Assembly (NCBI GenBank): GCA_001632425.1
Contig: KV425551.1
Span: forward strand, 142,892 to 206,891
Length of the DNA stretch: 64,000 bases
Origin: Neolentinus lepideus HHB14362 ss-1
Lineage: Eukaryota; Basidiomycota; Agaricomycetes; Gloeophyllales; Gloeophyllaceae
Direction of reading: 5' to 3'
The notes below the pieces were generated by a model. The model made no database searches. It worked only from the letters and a program-made list of their open reading frames with translations, and was not told the DNA's origin. The number at the start of each line of letters is the position of its first letter. Within the stretch, counting starts at the first letter, position 1. Shown piece after piece: positions 1 to 11,650 of this stretch. Both the position numbers and the translations under genes were made by a program.

Positions 1-976
1 ATGACTAAGCGTGACATGTAACGGTCACAACGCCAATTTTATGAGGTCCCTGGACCACATGTTGGTATTTTGGCCAGAAAATATGTTTGCAGGGGTCGAA
101 AAAAATCTGACTTTTTCCAAATATTTTGTGACTACTAGAATATTTTAGAGAATTGTTCTTTGATATGAAATATAACCAGAACTGCAAGAAGACAAGCTCT
201 GTCATCCAGGAGTGCAGAAGTGTGTGGGCCTGATTAAGGTTAGGAATAGCACAGCATATTACTAAATATGGATATTATGTAAGCTCGGGTAATACCCTGA
301 AGCGCCAATATTTTCCTGTCCAAAAATCTTTTCGCTCCAGAATAGCGAAATAATGCGTTTTGTAACTAAAAAATGTGGCGAAAAAAAAACATATAAAACA
401 TTGTATAGAGATGAAATTTTGAGAAACTGAAACCGAGGATCCCTTCATAAGGTCTCTAGCTATCGTTTCTCGGTTTTACTTTGCTGATATGTTGCCTGAC
501 TCCAGAGTCTTATGCCCGACAAGGGTGTGATGGTAGAGGGTCACGTGATGTCGATGAGTTTCCATGTCGCCTACCTTATGCGAAAGGAGCCCGTTGATGT
601 CATAGGCGTCAGAACACTCTCACCCAATGACCAGGGAAACAACAGGCCAAACATGCTTCGTACATATGTAACTAGTGATTTCGAAGCTTCATGTCGCCTG
701 CAGATGGAAGTAGCAAAGAATTGGAGAGCAAACATCGATGCGTATTAGTACTACTGAACAGATGCAAGGATGAAAACAGTATAGACGAGGATATTAGGCG
801 TTAAAATTCAGTAGTGGTACGGTTCATATAGTTCAGTCCGATTGTAATCAATTACCAGAAGAAAATCTTCTTGATGAGCGTTGGGTCTTTCGCAGACGAA
901 GGATATTCGCGAGATGAAGATTTGACGGGAACGCCACTATAAATATCGTCTGTTCCGCCGCCATCGGAAACAGAGG
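1..976. other. Left-edge AT-rich region without a supported gene
   Basis: No recognisable gene is seen. The first ~450 bases are AT-rich with several A runs (for example around 380-390). A 78-codon open frame on the plus strand at 512-748 has no family signature that I recognise and no splice-supported neighbours, so I do not call it. The phrase encoded on the minus strand near 80-110 (FDPCK) recurs in the transposon at 29.7 kb, but the shared stretch is too short to claim homology. The 3' end of the RasGEF-like gene begins at 977. Confidence 0.5.
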
Positions 977-3900
977 CTATACGCGATTGTTGCATCTAGA
1001 GCAATCAGGATCGTGCCGACTAAGAGCAATTCTAAGATAGCTTACCCCCTCGTCCATGAGACAATCCCGTAGCAACAGATCAGAAATATGAGACAGCTCA
1101 GGGAAATCGTAGTCAAGTGATGTCCGGCATTGCGCTTGACACTGGATGATGGTCGAGATGAACCTGCCCATGAGATTGTACTTGCCCCAGTGAATTTTAG
1201 ACGGGTCGTTAGGCTTCACATCGGGGTTGCCCTCCTGCGTTCGGATGAGGTCTGAAATATGAACCTCACTGTGATTGGGTGAGTAAAAAAGGTAATACAT
1301 CATAGCGACACTCTCACAGGGCAGGTATGCAGGCTCCCTTAGTGTTCCGCAAGGCCATACGATAGGCGCGATGTGAACGGATAGACTGAAGTAGAACGTC
1401 GTATGACTGAAGCTGCTTATAATGCTTCTCCGATTTCTCCTTGAATATAGTCATTGTCTCATCTCCTTGAAACGTCGAGTTGTTTATGCCAGCGACAAAA
1501 GCTCTCAAGGCTGAATAATTGTTCATCCTCCGCAGATGGTAGGCAATGTCCACAAATTTCTCGATTTGCTTTGAGCGAGCCTTCGGCCTGTCGTGACACA
1601 ATACTAAGGAGACGACCCTGGCACGTGCAACAATATTCAGTTAAACGAAGTGACGAAGCGGCCAGCACCTCTCACCAATCCGCAAGATGACTGGAAACTT
1701 GGTTGAACTTTGCGATTGAATCAGTATCAGGTTCTTTGCGTCCAGCCACGAGGACATGTTGAAGCCAGTGACGCGGCTACAGCAGAATACGCTGAGGCTC
1801 AGTTACCATGTAGCGAAGAGATCCCAAACTTACCTCAATCCCAAGGAACAATTTGGCTTCCATCCTGGTAATCTCCTGTGCGATGTGCGTAGACTCGAGA
1901 CTGTTGACTTCATGGGCCATTCTCTGCAACTCTTTAAGGATTTGCTTCTGCGACATTTCGGATGGGTCTGATTGGCTTGAGTTGACCGAAAGAGCACTTG
2001 TCTCTATAACCAGCGACCTGGCAGTGATAGGCAAACTCGGCCTGCGCTCGCGAGGCATTTTGCGGATGTCTGGGGAATCGCTGCTAGAGGTAGCGATTTT
2101 GGCAGTCGTAGCGACTTCTGCTTTGAATTCGTCATCTCCATGATGGCTAGAAGATGAATCATCGCTGCCTTCAACGAAGTCTCTCGCTTTTAGCGCCCAT
2201 GCAGCGTCCTCATCCACGAGTGTTGGTAACTCGTCACGGAAAGGGAGGAAGTCCGAGCCATAGTGCAGGAGATACACCTTGCTCAGAACAGAGTTTATGA
2301 CAGCACTGAATGCACCATGCGTGCCGCTAACCGCAAAATCCCCTGGATAGGCCCGTATCCATCTTTCAAGGAGGTGACATATTCTGAAGTCGAATTAACA
2401 CCAGGACCTCGAAATGGATTCTAAACTGCGCACCTCATCTGGGCGAATGCCGCGAATATCGGGTCAGCCGACGATTGAGTTAACTGGATCATACGTTTTT
2501 GCATGGCCAGCAGGATACTACGCGGCGTCGCAAAACGACGATACGTCAGGAGAAAGTGCGTAATGAAAGTAGGATCTACGAGTATCACAGTAAGTATACA
2601 TGAAATAATAAAATCAATAATAATTCACCATCACCGCTGACAGCAAGGAACAACAGCTTGTCTAGGAGTTGTTCGAGGGTAGCCCATGGCAATGGACTGT
2701 TTTTACAACGGTCAATTTCGGAACGCCCTCGCATGAAAGTACGCACACTTCTTTCTCCCGGCTATCCTGTAGAGACTCTGCAGATTCGCCTATTGCTGAA
2801 GTGGGGTCTTGGCCAATTACCCTAGACAATCGAGAGCCCATTTCACCTTGGAAGTCCAGACTGTCCATCGAACTGGGGTCATCCTTCCCTTGGCCGCTCT
2901 CCACATTGCTTTGTTTCTCTCGCTCGTAAAGTAGATCACTGGTGGATCGCGCACGCGTGGGTGATGCTGGAGTATACAACGCGGATGGCGGATTCTTGGA
3001 GGCCCCGGTCGAGTGGAGCGTAAAAGGATGTGCGGCAACGGAGGCGGGAGTTGGAGTTGCGTTATTCGACCGAGATGGCTCCCAAGCGATTGGGGAATCC
3101 AGCACATCGGGAGATGCTGGGTTGCGATACGTTCCACCTAGATTACTGCGGATAACACCTAGAAATACAGATGATAATGAGCTCACGTAGAGAGTCACTA
3201 GGATACGCACGCTTCTCTTTGAACACGGCCCGCAGTAGCCAGTCGAAACATCGTTGCATTTTCTCCGTCCCGGGACCATCAATATCACTGACTTCAACGA
3301 TACCGGTATCGAATGAACTTGCTAACGAATGACCTTCCCTAGTGGGGACTCGACGTTCTAGATCGGATTTACAAGCCACAACGACAGTAGGCAGCTTCAA
3401 CTCCCGGTATTCTCCTGTGACCTTGGGGTATTAGTGACTGTTGTGTCCACCAAGTATACTCTTACTTAGCAACCTTTCGATGGGTTGGAATGAGGTATCA
3501 TCCGAGCTGTCATAACAAATGAGAACGCCTTGAATGTCAGGAGCACCACCAGGCCAGACAGGACCACTGGAGGTGGAAATGTGATCCAAGTTACGAGCAG
3601 GAACATCCACTTCCATTATGCCAAGTATTCGGCCATGGCTACTGTGCGGACGTGGGATTCTTCCCGTCCGAAAGGTGTCTAGATAGAGATTTGCTCATGG
3701 TACCACTTGTTCGAAATCTTAGAATCGTTTTTACATACAATCGAAAGTGCCCTTGTCACCCAAAGGGACGGAGCAGCCAATGGGCTTCGAGAGACCGTAA
3801 GCCTTCAATCCCTTTTCTACGAAAGTGGATTTGCCGCAGTGAGAGGTGCCCACAACTGCGATGGAGATGGTAGGCCACGATGAGTTTGGGTTCCAGTCGT

Positions 3901-4657
3901 TTGAGTCGAACGAAGAGGGATCAGTTCTTTGGGAAGTAGCGGTTCCGAGGCTGCCACTGCGCAATCGGACGGACGGACTACTATTAAGGACTGAGGTGGT
4001 GCACCTCCTCGTCATGGCATTACGGGAGATAGTATCTTCGCGAAAGTCTGAGATGTGATCAGACTCGCTGAGCCCCATATCGGAAACGAGGGGCGGTAAT
4101 CGAGAGGGGAGGAATAGCTCTCCTGGACGCGTATTGACTCTGGACTGAGTCCAACCTTTCGAAGAGGCTCTTGAGCTCTCTCCTAAAGTGAAGGATGAGT
4201 CAGAACGTTCCTCCTCAGACTCCTCCACGAGTGATTCGTCGTCGGTGCATCTACCGAGATTTGTATCTCTGCCTTGCGACGACTTGCTTGGAAAGACGGC
4301 GACCTCCTTCTTCAGAGGCACCGAAGGGGCCCCAGAAGCGATTGTATTGGTTCCTCCCCTTGATCCAGACGCATACGGTGGGGGAGGAGAAGCCTCTTGT
4401 TGATCTGCATTCATACCCAGCCTAGCTGGGCGTGTTTGACTGTCCGAGGCAATGTCTTGCTTGGCGCTCATGAAGGAATCCACAGAAACGGATTTCCTAA
4501 GGCTAGAGGGCAGACCCAATGGTTCCCTTGGAAGTGTTGAGATATCTGGCACACCACTAGCAATTATATTAGAGGATAATGAAGCAGTGAAAGCATTCTG
4601 AGGGAAGGGCGTGTCGGGTCGTGAAGTAGAGCCGTGCCCGAAGGAAGATGAAGGCAT
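977..4657 (-). CDS. GTPase-like domain fused to RasGEF_N and RasGEF catalytic domains
   Basis: Large multi-exon signalling protein. The first exon (4657 to about 3735) encodes a ~265-residue Ser-rich, probably disordered leader and then a P-loop, GTSHCGKST, at residues ~270-278. Later exons carry a GTPase-like strand (IQGVLICYDSSD, ~3.53 kb) and VVVACKSD (~3.38 kb), which sits where Ras has NKxD. A second Ser-rich linker follows (2.7-3.2 kb). A RasGEF_N module reads FLLTYRRFATPRS near 2.55 kb, and the catalytic RasGEF domain runs from about 1.95 kb to the stop, with FVDIAYHLRRMNNYSALRAF and IHWGKYNLMGRF. RasGEFs load GTP onto Ras-type GTPases at membranes. I could not find a DxxG motif, and NKxD is altered, so the fused GTPase may be regulatory rather than catalytic. 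The architecture is read from the sequence; the role is inferred. Internal exon borders are approximate. Confidence 0.85.
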
Positions 4658-4986
4658 GGTCTTGCAAAGAAAGCTAGCAAGTCGCCAAAGGATCAGATGG
4701 ACAGAATAGCCCGCCGATGACGGGTGCGACGAACATGGGCACTAACATACATCCGTCTACGCTGTCTGTAACAACTCTCAACCTTAGTTGCCGATAACGA
4801 GTTACGTAATCCCACTGACAATCCCAAAGTACATAAACAAGACAGCGGGAGTTGCACTGGCAACCGTCTCGCGACAGTTCATCTGGTATTGACTCTTATA
4901 GCCATCTAAATACACACTCAGGTTGTGCCTGCCCTACCGGACTCTCCTATAAGCTAAGCCTTTCGTGGCGTCCACTGCTCTGAGCC
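4658..4986. promoter_or_regulatory. Upstream region of the RasGEF-like gene / downstream of MYG1
   Basis: About 330 bases separate the start codon of the RasGEF-like gene (4657, minus) from the stop codon of the MYG1 gene (4987, minus). Both genes point the same way, so this stretch should hold the MYG1 3' UTR and the RasGEF promoter. I see no convincing TATA element or repeat. Confidence 0.4.
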
Positions 4987-6548
4987 TTACATTTGGAGAG
5001 CCTTCTTTGCAAGCGCCAACGCACCATCTCTGCTTTGATTGCCTGTGCATTAAGTCAATATCCGACATCGTTCTTACGAAACTAGAGAGTAAAGCATACC
5101 CCCAATGAAACCGCTCGCATGCACAAATATTCCGCCCTCTATCCCGCTCGCTTTGCTCAGGGTGTCATCCCTCAAGCCTCTCCATGAGTTAGGGAGTGCT
5201 TTGCGGCTCTCGAAACTCTCGGGGCTGATTGGAACCGCTTGAATTCGCCAATTTCCGCTTGTCTCGTCAGGATACACCACGTAGATGGGTTTTGACTCCT
5301 CGGGTATGGCCTGCTCGGCCTCCAACTCAAACAGATGTTCCTAGAGGATGGATCAGAGATATGAGGAAAGATGAAAAGTGACCATTGGACCTTCCATGGC
5401 GCAAATTGGGTGAATAAGATGATCTTTCCACTTGGATCGATGTTGGACCTTTGGCTCAAGGCGCTTGCTACTATGTCACGCGCAGGTAACCATGCTTTCC
5501 CATAGTAGTCTAAGCGGCCAAGGAATTCTTCACCAGTCAAATTCGATGCTTTCTCAAAACGAACCTACGACGAATGGTCAGAACCTTCCAGATCCCACAC
5601 CATGAAATACCTACGTCGACGCTTGCTGAGTCGACGGGTTCATTCCATGCAGGATTCAGCCAGCCCACTCGACTGGACAGGTCCGTGCGATTCCGATACT
5701 TCGGCTGTATGTCGGTTGGATATTGCGAGATGCCGTTGTCGATGCCATCAATCCCTTCAACAAACTCCTATTGGTTCGTCAGATCTCTGAGGAATAGACA
5801 ATAATATTTTTACAGACTCTATAGAGCTTCAGCCATAGCGTATTTACTTTGACGTCACCCACATCTATTCTCATTCTGCTGGCGACAATTTCTCTTCCGA
5901 AATGCCTGCAAAAAGAGTGTTAATGATACCCTTGTTGTTGATATTGAGCCCCTCACTTGTAAACAAGCCCAGCGGAAGAGAGTTTGGTCGTAAAGCCATG
6001 TCCGAAAACCTCCTCGAAGCCTCTCTGGTGGTGATCGAAACGTTGTAGGCCTTCGTCGTAGACACCGCCCACGTCCACAACGACATCGCATGTCTCTAAG
6101 ACCTTAGGATCACGAGAGCGCTTCAGACCTTGAGATCGTTGAGCTTAGTAACGTTAGTTTGAAGATTCAAAACAAGACACTCACTAGCACCCCGATAGGC
6201 GGCAGTCTGTCGCAACAAGAACACAGCCAGTGCCTCATCGCAATGGAAAGTTCCATTATGAGTACCTATAACCTGGGCGCGTTATTCCTCCAAGTTCAGC
6301 ACGAACCGCTCACACAATTGACTCACTTTTGAAACATGATCGACATCGATCTTCTGCTTTTTCAACGGTTGAGTGGAGTCCACGCTGGAAGACATGTTGG
6401 CCGTCAAACACAGGAACTGACGGACGTCTGATTGGACGGAATGATAACCTAAGCGGTATTGACTGAATACTGTATGAAAACAAGAGCTCTGTAGTGGAGT
6501 CCGCAAGCTCAAGACTCTTGAGGGGATTCTTGAGAAAGCGAGATTCAT
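4987..6548 (-). CDS. MYG1: MYG1 family exonuclease (UPF0160)
   Basis: Member of the MYG1 family, DHH-like RNA exonucleases found in nucleolus and mitochondria in eukaryotes. After an intron ending ...CCCAG, exon 2 opens with the family hallmark [14 protein letters not shown], rich in metal-binding His/Asp residues, followed by [12 protein letters not shown]. The C-terminal part has the typical [18 protein letters not shown] and a glycine-rich [10 protein letters not shown]. The last short exon finishes the protein with [14 protein letters not shown] before TAA at 4987-4989. The first exon encodes about 50 residues rich in Arg, Ser and hydrophobics before an internal Met (MSSSVDS), consistent with a mitochondrial presequence and a possible second start giving a nuclear form. 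It diverges from the SurE-like gene, with 163 bp between start codons. Family assignment is firm; dual localisation is inference. Confidence 0.9.
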
Positions 6549-6711
6549 ATGCCGGTGGCAAACTTAGTGGGCGGTTACAATACTCTATAAAGCCGAGGGA
6601 GATGCCACTGCTCTGAAGTATCCGCTCTAGATCTTGAAGCTTGAAGGTCAGTACTCTTGCACCAGCTATCGCTTTCGTTGGCCGAGGACACGTTTACGCG
6701 GGCACCGAACC
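6549..6711. promoter_or_regulatory. Divergent promoter between MYG1 and the SurE-like gene
   Basis: Only 163 bp separate the MYG1 start (6548, minus) from the SurE-like start (6712, plus), so both promoters must overlap here. A TATAAAG-like sequence lies near 6585. Confidence 0.5.
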
Positions 6712-8138
6712 ATGGCTTGCAAGAAGCTCAGAGTATTGCTGACTGCAAGTATCAGCACGTTTGTCCTGCCTGGAAATATGTTATATTAAAGCGAATGTCT
6801 GTGTCGCGTTAAGAACGACGACGGGCCACCAGGCCGAGATTCGCCATATGTGTATGGATTCTACCGATATCTGACAGATACACTTGGTATGTGGCTTGGC
6901 ACTCTATTCTTTATATGTCGTGAATAATGTCGTATTCCGGTGACCAGGTTGGGACGTCAAAGTGGTCGTACCAAGTTCGCAGAAGTCATGGATCGGTAGG
7001 AAAACTTTGTCGTCGTCTCACTTGAATTTGCACGGACACGTTTATAGGCAAGGCATATCAGATTGCGGACATTATCCAGGGACGATACTACTATCCTCGT
7101 GGACCTGGTATATGTTTTGCAGCATCGCCTGACAATACCGCTGATTCACTCCCAGACGGACACGGGGAAACATCACCAGCTTCTCGAGCTTTGAAGGACG
7201 GTGAGGTCGCGGAATGGATACTTCTGGACGGCGTGAGTGGTGTATTTGCTTTTGCCAGGCAGGACACTACATGAAACATCAGACGCCAGCGACTTGTGCC
7301 AACATCGCTTTACATAACCTATATAAAGGAGGAATTGACCTGGTGGTTCGTCGTGCTTCAATTTCGTCCACCCCCATATCAGTATCTAACTTGTCTTGAC
7401 GAATAGCTTTCCGGCCCTAATTTTGGCCGGAATACGTCGTGTTCGTAACTACGATGCGTATTCCTGACTGAAGTTTTAACATCGCCTTTCTTAGCTGCGT
7501 TTGCTTTGTCTTCCGGAACCATAGGAGCAGCTCTCTCTTCGTCATTGTCCCATGTTCGGGCCATCGCTGTATCGTATGGTACCGTCCAGCGCCCGACACC
7601 AACAAGCTATTTCGACCCGGCACACCAACTCGCAGGCCGCATCATCTCTCACCTCTGGGCCAACTGGGGCAAAGATGAAGGAGGTCTGCGCAACGGCGAA
7701 GTAGACCTCTACAACGTGAACATTCCCATGATCGAGGAACTCCTAAGCGAAGGCGGACTGGAAATACACTGGACAACGATATGGCGTAACACATATGGGA
7801 GATTGTTTGCTGCACATACCCCCGAAGATGCCCCTGCACTACAGCGCACAGGTCCTTCAGGTGGGCCAGATGCACCTATTGGTCAAGGCGCAGGGGAGGT
7901 ATCTTCTGGCAAGAGTTCTGATCCCTCCGAAGTCGGAAAGCTGGTATTCAAATTCCAGCCCGACATGCACGATCTCATTTTCCCTTCGGAGGATATCTTA
8001 CCAGTAGGATCGGACGGCTGGGCTATGGGCAAAGGCCATGCCAGCATTACACCTTTGCGTGCCAGTTTCGCGGAGCCTAACCTAGACATAGCTACGCAGG
8101 ATACCAATGTATCAGGGTCTCGGATACTGAAGCTGTAG
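6712..8138 (+). CDS. SurE-like phosphatase (5'-nucleotidase family)
   Basis: SurE-family metallophosphatase; family members dephosphorylate nucleoside monophosphates using a divalent metal held by an Asp-Asp pair and Asn/Ser residues. Seven exons add up to 359 residues in frame: 6712-6744, 6814-6886, 6948-6995, 7048-7232, 7283-7345, 7407-7440 and 7495-8138. The first exon gives MACKKLRVLLT and the second continues NDDGPPGRDSPYVYGF, so the first intron splits the hallmark LLTNDDG motif. Exons 4-7 supply DGTPATCANIALHN, LSGPNFGRNTSSAFALSSGT and a long C-terminal domain (EVDLYNVNIPM, IHWTTIWRNTYGRLF) typical of fungal SurE proteins. The first intron starts with GC (GCAAGT) and ends AG; no GT choice keeps the motif. 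Introns 5 and 6 both use the unusual donor GTTCGT. It lacks the tubulin-tyrosine-ligase-like C-terminal domain found in yeast Pby1. Confidence 0.92.
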
Positions 8139-8304
8139 ACCATTTGTCTCAATATATGTGTGATGTCACAGACTCTCAGGACATAGAATCGCCCCTAGTT
8201 ATTCTTTGCGCACAGGTGCCAGCATCGGACGCTTCCGTCTTATGAGTCCGTGTAGACGAAGCTAATGTATTGTGGTCTCACAAGAGTGATGACACTCTAC
8301 AGCA

Positions 8305-10244
8305 TTATAGCGCCAACCCCAGAAAAATCAACAAACTCGTCAATGCCCATATGATGGGTAGGGATGCACTGTGTGACTGAGGATTTGCGCCAGAGACCTC
8401 ACCGCTGATGATCTGTTTTTTGTACACTTTGAGGGTATTGATGATCCACGATGCATTCTATGCCCCAGTTAAATCTCGACGTCCATTTGATACCGCCGAC
8501 CAGAACTCACCACAAAGTTGCTCGGATCCATCAGGCGTTCAGCACAGGTTCCCGGGCACCCTGACGTTGTATAGGAGTTACCCGCCCAATCGCCTAGCGC
8601 CATTTAGCGCGTTGATCTTCAGGGAACACTTTACACACTCACCACAAAACGTGATGTCTACGTAACAGAAATCAACAGCATCAGCACAAATCATCTTTTC
8701 TTGGAAGAGCTCGCACGTACCGAAGACGATTGAGTGGTTCACAAAGTTCGCAATGGGGTCGCAGCCCGCCGGATCCAGAGCGGCGTCAGGTTCAGGCCAG
8801 CCGGACGGGTTGGGCTGGCCGTCGACGACGTCAGCAGGCACGGCCGCCCTATAGAACGACCCTAGAGATGGAGACGTCGGATTGAATTTCCTGATGGCTC
8901 GTGTTACAAGTGAATATCCTTACACACTGCAATGCCTTCATCATCCCACTTCATGGCGAATACGCCACCGCCCTGGGCGTCGAAGGTCGGTCCGTACGAT
9001 GCGCGGCTCCATTCTGTGATACCGCACCCGGCGTTGTCGTTGGTGTTACCGTAACAGTTTAAGTTGTCCTGGCCATTCGTTTGCTGCCGTGATGGTGAGA
9101 AGCGAAACATTGTTAGATATTGAAATGGAGATACCACGATGGTTCCCGTAAAGTTTGCCGTCGGTGTCAACGTACAGTCTTCAACAATGCGTATCAGGAT
9201 CAACTACCTCAAAACTAAGCAAGCGGACTACACATACTCTCGCCCGTATGCCATGTAACTTGATTATGCTGGTTGTCGTGCACGCCTTCGACGATATCAA
9301 TCTCTCCAGTCTGAAAGATGTATCAGCCACGTGCCCTCCTGGTTTGAGAAGGGAACAGACGCACATAAGGCCATTGACCACTGCCCACGGTCCAAAACGC
9401 AGGCCACACGCCTGCACCACATCGTCGTACCCTGCATAGGCCGGATGTAGACGACGACACTTACCGCATCCCCACGGTGCTCGATCAACATCCAGGATGA
9501 ATAATCCAGTGTTGTATTGCGCATAGCTGGACACACGGACGCTGCAGTTGATTAGAATGAATACATTACTCCCAACTATGTGCACGGCAGGGACGGACCT
9601 GGATCGGTCCGTACCTTCGGGGAGCCAGGTTGAATTGTCTCCCTTCATGATGACTTTGTTATCATTCGTGACATATGCAAGACCGCTTGAGAATGCAGTT
9701 GATGCGTTCACATAGCTGACGCGGACATAGGGGTTAACAGAACAGATAATCAAGCGGCGCGGCAGTCAATCGCACGTTACCGTCCCGCTGGGAGGATTGG
9801 GTCAGACCAAGGGAAAGTCAGTGAACCAGACGACGCACTGTGTAGGATCCGAGTCGCTATAGAATCCAAACCGGCTTTACAAGCGTAACGTCAAGCACCG
9901 ATCAATCACTCGGGAAACCCATTGGATGTGAATACGCACTCGAAGAACGATTGGCCCTCATACGTATCCTGGATCACCCAGAGAAAGCTCGATCCATTCT
10001 TGTCGTATTCAAAGCTCGAGCTTCCGGAAGCCGAGGACCCTCTTTTCGCCCTTAAACCATGGGATGAAACGGCACGCGGAAGCAGGGAAGACCAACCTGC
10101 GTCCCGACGACTGCCACTCCATAGAGTCGGTATTGATACCTTTGAGAAGTTCAGACCTTGGAGCTGGGACACAGCCTCATTGGGTCCCAGGGAAGTCAGG
10201 AGGAGCAAGAGATGGAGCAGAGTTGAAGGCAAGTGCGAGTACAT
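8305..10244 (-). CDS. GH16 family endo-beta-1,3(4)-glucanase, secreted/anchored
   Basis: Glycoside hydrolase family 16 enzyme of the fungal mixed-linked-glucanase type, expected to cleave beta-1,3/1,4 or 1,3/1,6 glucans at the cell surface. The start at 10244 opens a Leu-rich signal peptide (MYSHLPSTLLHLLLLL). Spliced exons then give WVIQDTYEGQSFF, DPTHYVN, FSSGLAYV and FILDVDRAPWGCG. The catalytic ExDxxE motif reads GEIDIVEGVHDNQHNQ (~9.28 kb), with the two Glu as nucleophile and acid/base by family knowledge. Further on are CGITEWSRASYGPTFDAQGG and ANFVNHSIVF. The last exon ends with WIINTLKVYKKQ and a hydrophobic tail (WALTSLLIFLGLAL) that suggests a GPI or membrane anchor. At least eight exons are needed. 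One junction near 8.92 kb yields AVKF where many relatives have AVW, so that border is uncertain. It converges with the SurE-like gene (166 bp between stops). Confidence 0.9.
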
Positions 10245-11650
10245 TGACGGTGTCCGCGGGTTCACAGAGTTGTCTGAGACACCGCCGGTCGTTGAAATTG
10301 ACGTGAAAGTACGTGAATGCAAATCAAAGGATGTACGTGAACAGTCGTGTCTTCGAGATGCCAGGATAAAAGCGACATGAACACGAGCCCCGGTAGGCGG
10401 CGGAGAGAAGACTAACCGTGAGTAGACAATGAGGCAGAAAACGCGGTCTTGAAACCACAACGTGTTCTGATGAAAGCGGTACAAGTGAAAGTCGCGAGCG
10501 GGAAAGTCCAACAAGCTACACTGGCTGAAATCTATTCGGATAGAATTGTGTCTCTCCTGGAGTCCTTTTGAGAGGCTTGCAAATGAAAAGCACGTTGTCG
10601 GAGAGGGTGAGATATCGGACCTATTGAGGAATGAGGTCAAGTCCAATAAAACGTCCTCCCCACAGTAGCTCCTCTGAGCTCTAGTACTCGGTCCGACATA
10701 CACAAGGACAGTAGGACACAACAATAAGAGAGATGGATTGTATTTCAATCTGCAAAATATATGCTACAGTACCAGTACAAATAGTCCGGCGCCACAAATA
10801 TCCCAACATCTGTGTACGACGATCAACTGCCGGAATCAATATTTGGGCGCTGGAGCGCTTGCCGACGCTTTCAAGGCTCGATGGGATGGCAGAATGGTCC
10901 AACCCATGCACGACATTGCGCTCATCCCAAATGACTCAGAAAGAAAGTAACGATAGTTCCAAGTCGGAGGAAGTCAAAAGACAGTAAATATGGCCAGGCT
11001 ATCACATGGATGGTTTGATAAGATCCAGAGTTAATCATATAAGGTGTGGGCTCAACGCTAGCTAACGCTGGTATTCCATATAAACGATGGGATCTACTCA
11101 GGAAACCGTTACTCAGAGGTCCTGTAGACTATCAGGCGAGACTCATATTACGAGGCACAACAACCGAGAGCCCAGACGAAGCCATCACGTCGCATATTGG
11201 AAAACAAGGCTCCAGAACCGTTTTGCAGGATGTGGGCATAGGAGTACATCGATGGAGTGAACTTGAGAGAGTGACGGAACTTGCAAGCATTAGTTCGAAT
11301 ATTAAATAATACTAATAATACCAACGAATTATTCAACGAATAATAATAAATAGTGTGGCGGATCGGAGTGAGCCGAAGACGGTGGCTGTGGCACGGGAAA
11401 GGTCGGGCTTGAAGGCGCTTACGTCAGAGATGGCGTACAGTCGGTTATCAGATTAGACAAACCTGCTTCCCTCTGCCATCCATAATTGCTCCTGCTGGCT
11501 GCAGTCCTGGCTCGCTTTCCATTTATAACCCCTCGCGGGCCTCCTTTCTCCTTCCTTGCATCTTTCCTCTCTGACAAAAACACCCCCTCTTTCATCCCTC
11601 TCCAGTCCCTCAGCGCTGCCAACGCCAGCGCTGACGAGCTCTCCGACTCG
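10245..11650. other. 1.4-kb intergenic region between GH16 and MFS genes
   Basis: Divergent promoter region for the GH16 gene (minus) and the MFS gene (plus). Short open frames at 10.7-11.3 kb have no family signature and no supporting splice context. An AT-rich stretch at about 11295-11350 contains a small imperfect palindrome (ATTATTCAACGAATAAT). A pyrimidine-rich tract with many CT runs at 11520-11620 is typical of a promoter or leader just ahead of the MFS start codon. Confidence 0.5.

Noticed and set aside
1..220. Left-edge sequence as another copy of the 29.6-kb element
   Set aside because: Only a very short phrase (encoding FDPCK) and AT-richness are shared; no terminal repeat is present.
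6712..8138. Bacterial gene transfer for the SurE-like gene
   Set aside because: SurE-like proteins are widespread in fungi and this gene has six introns with a fungal-type C-terminal domain.
9922..10380. 152-codon plus-strand frame over the GH16 N-terminus
   Set aside because: The opposite strand has a signal peptide and conserved GH16 blocks with consistent introns.
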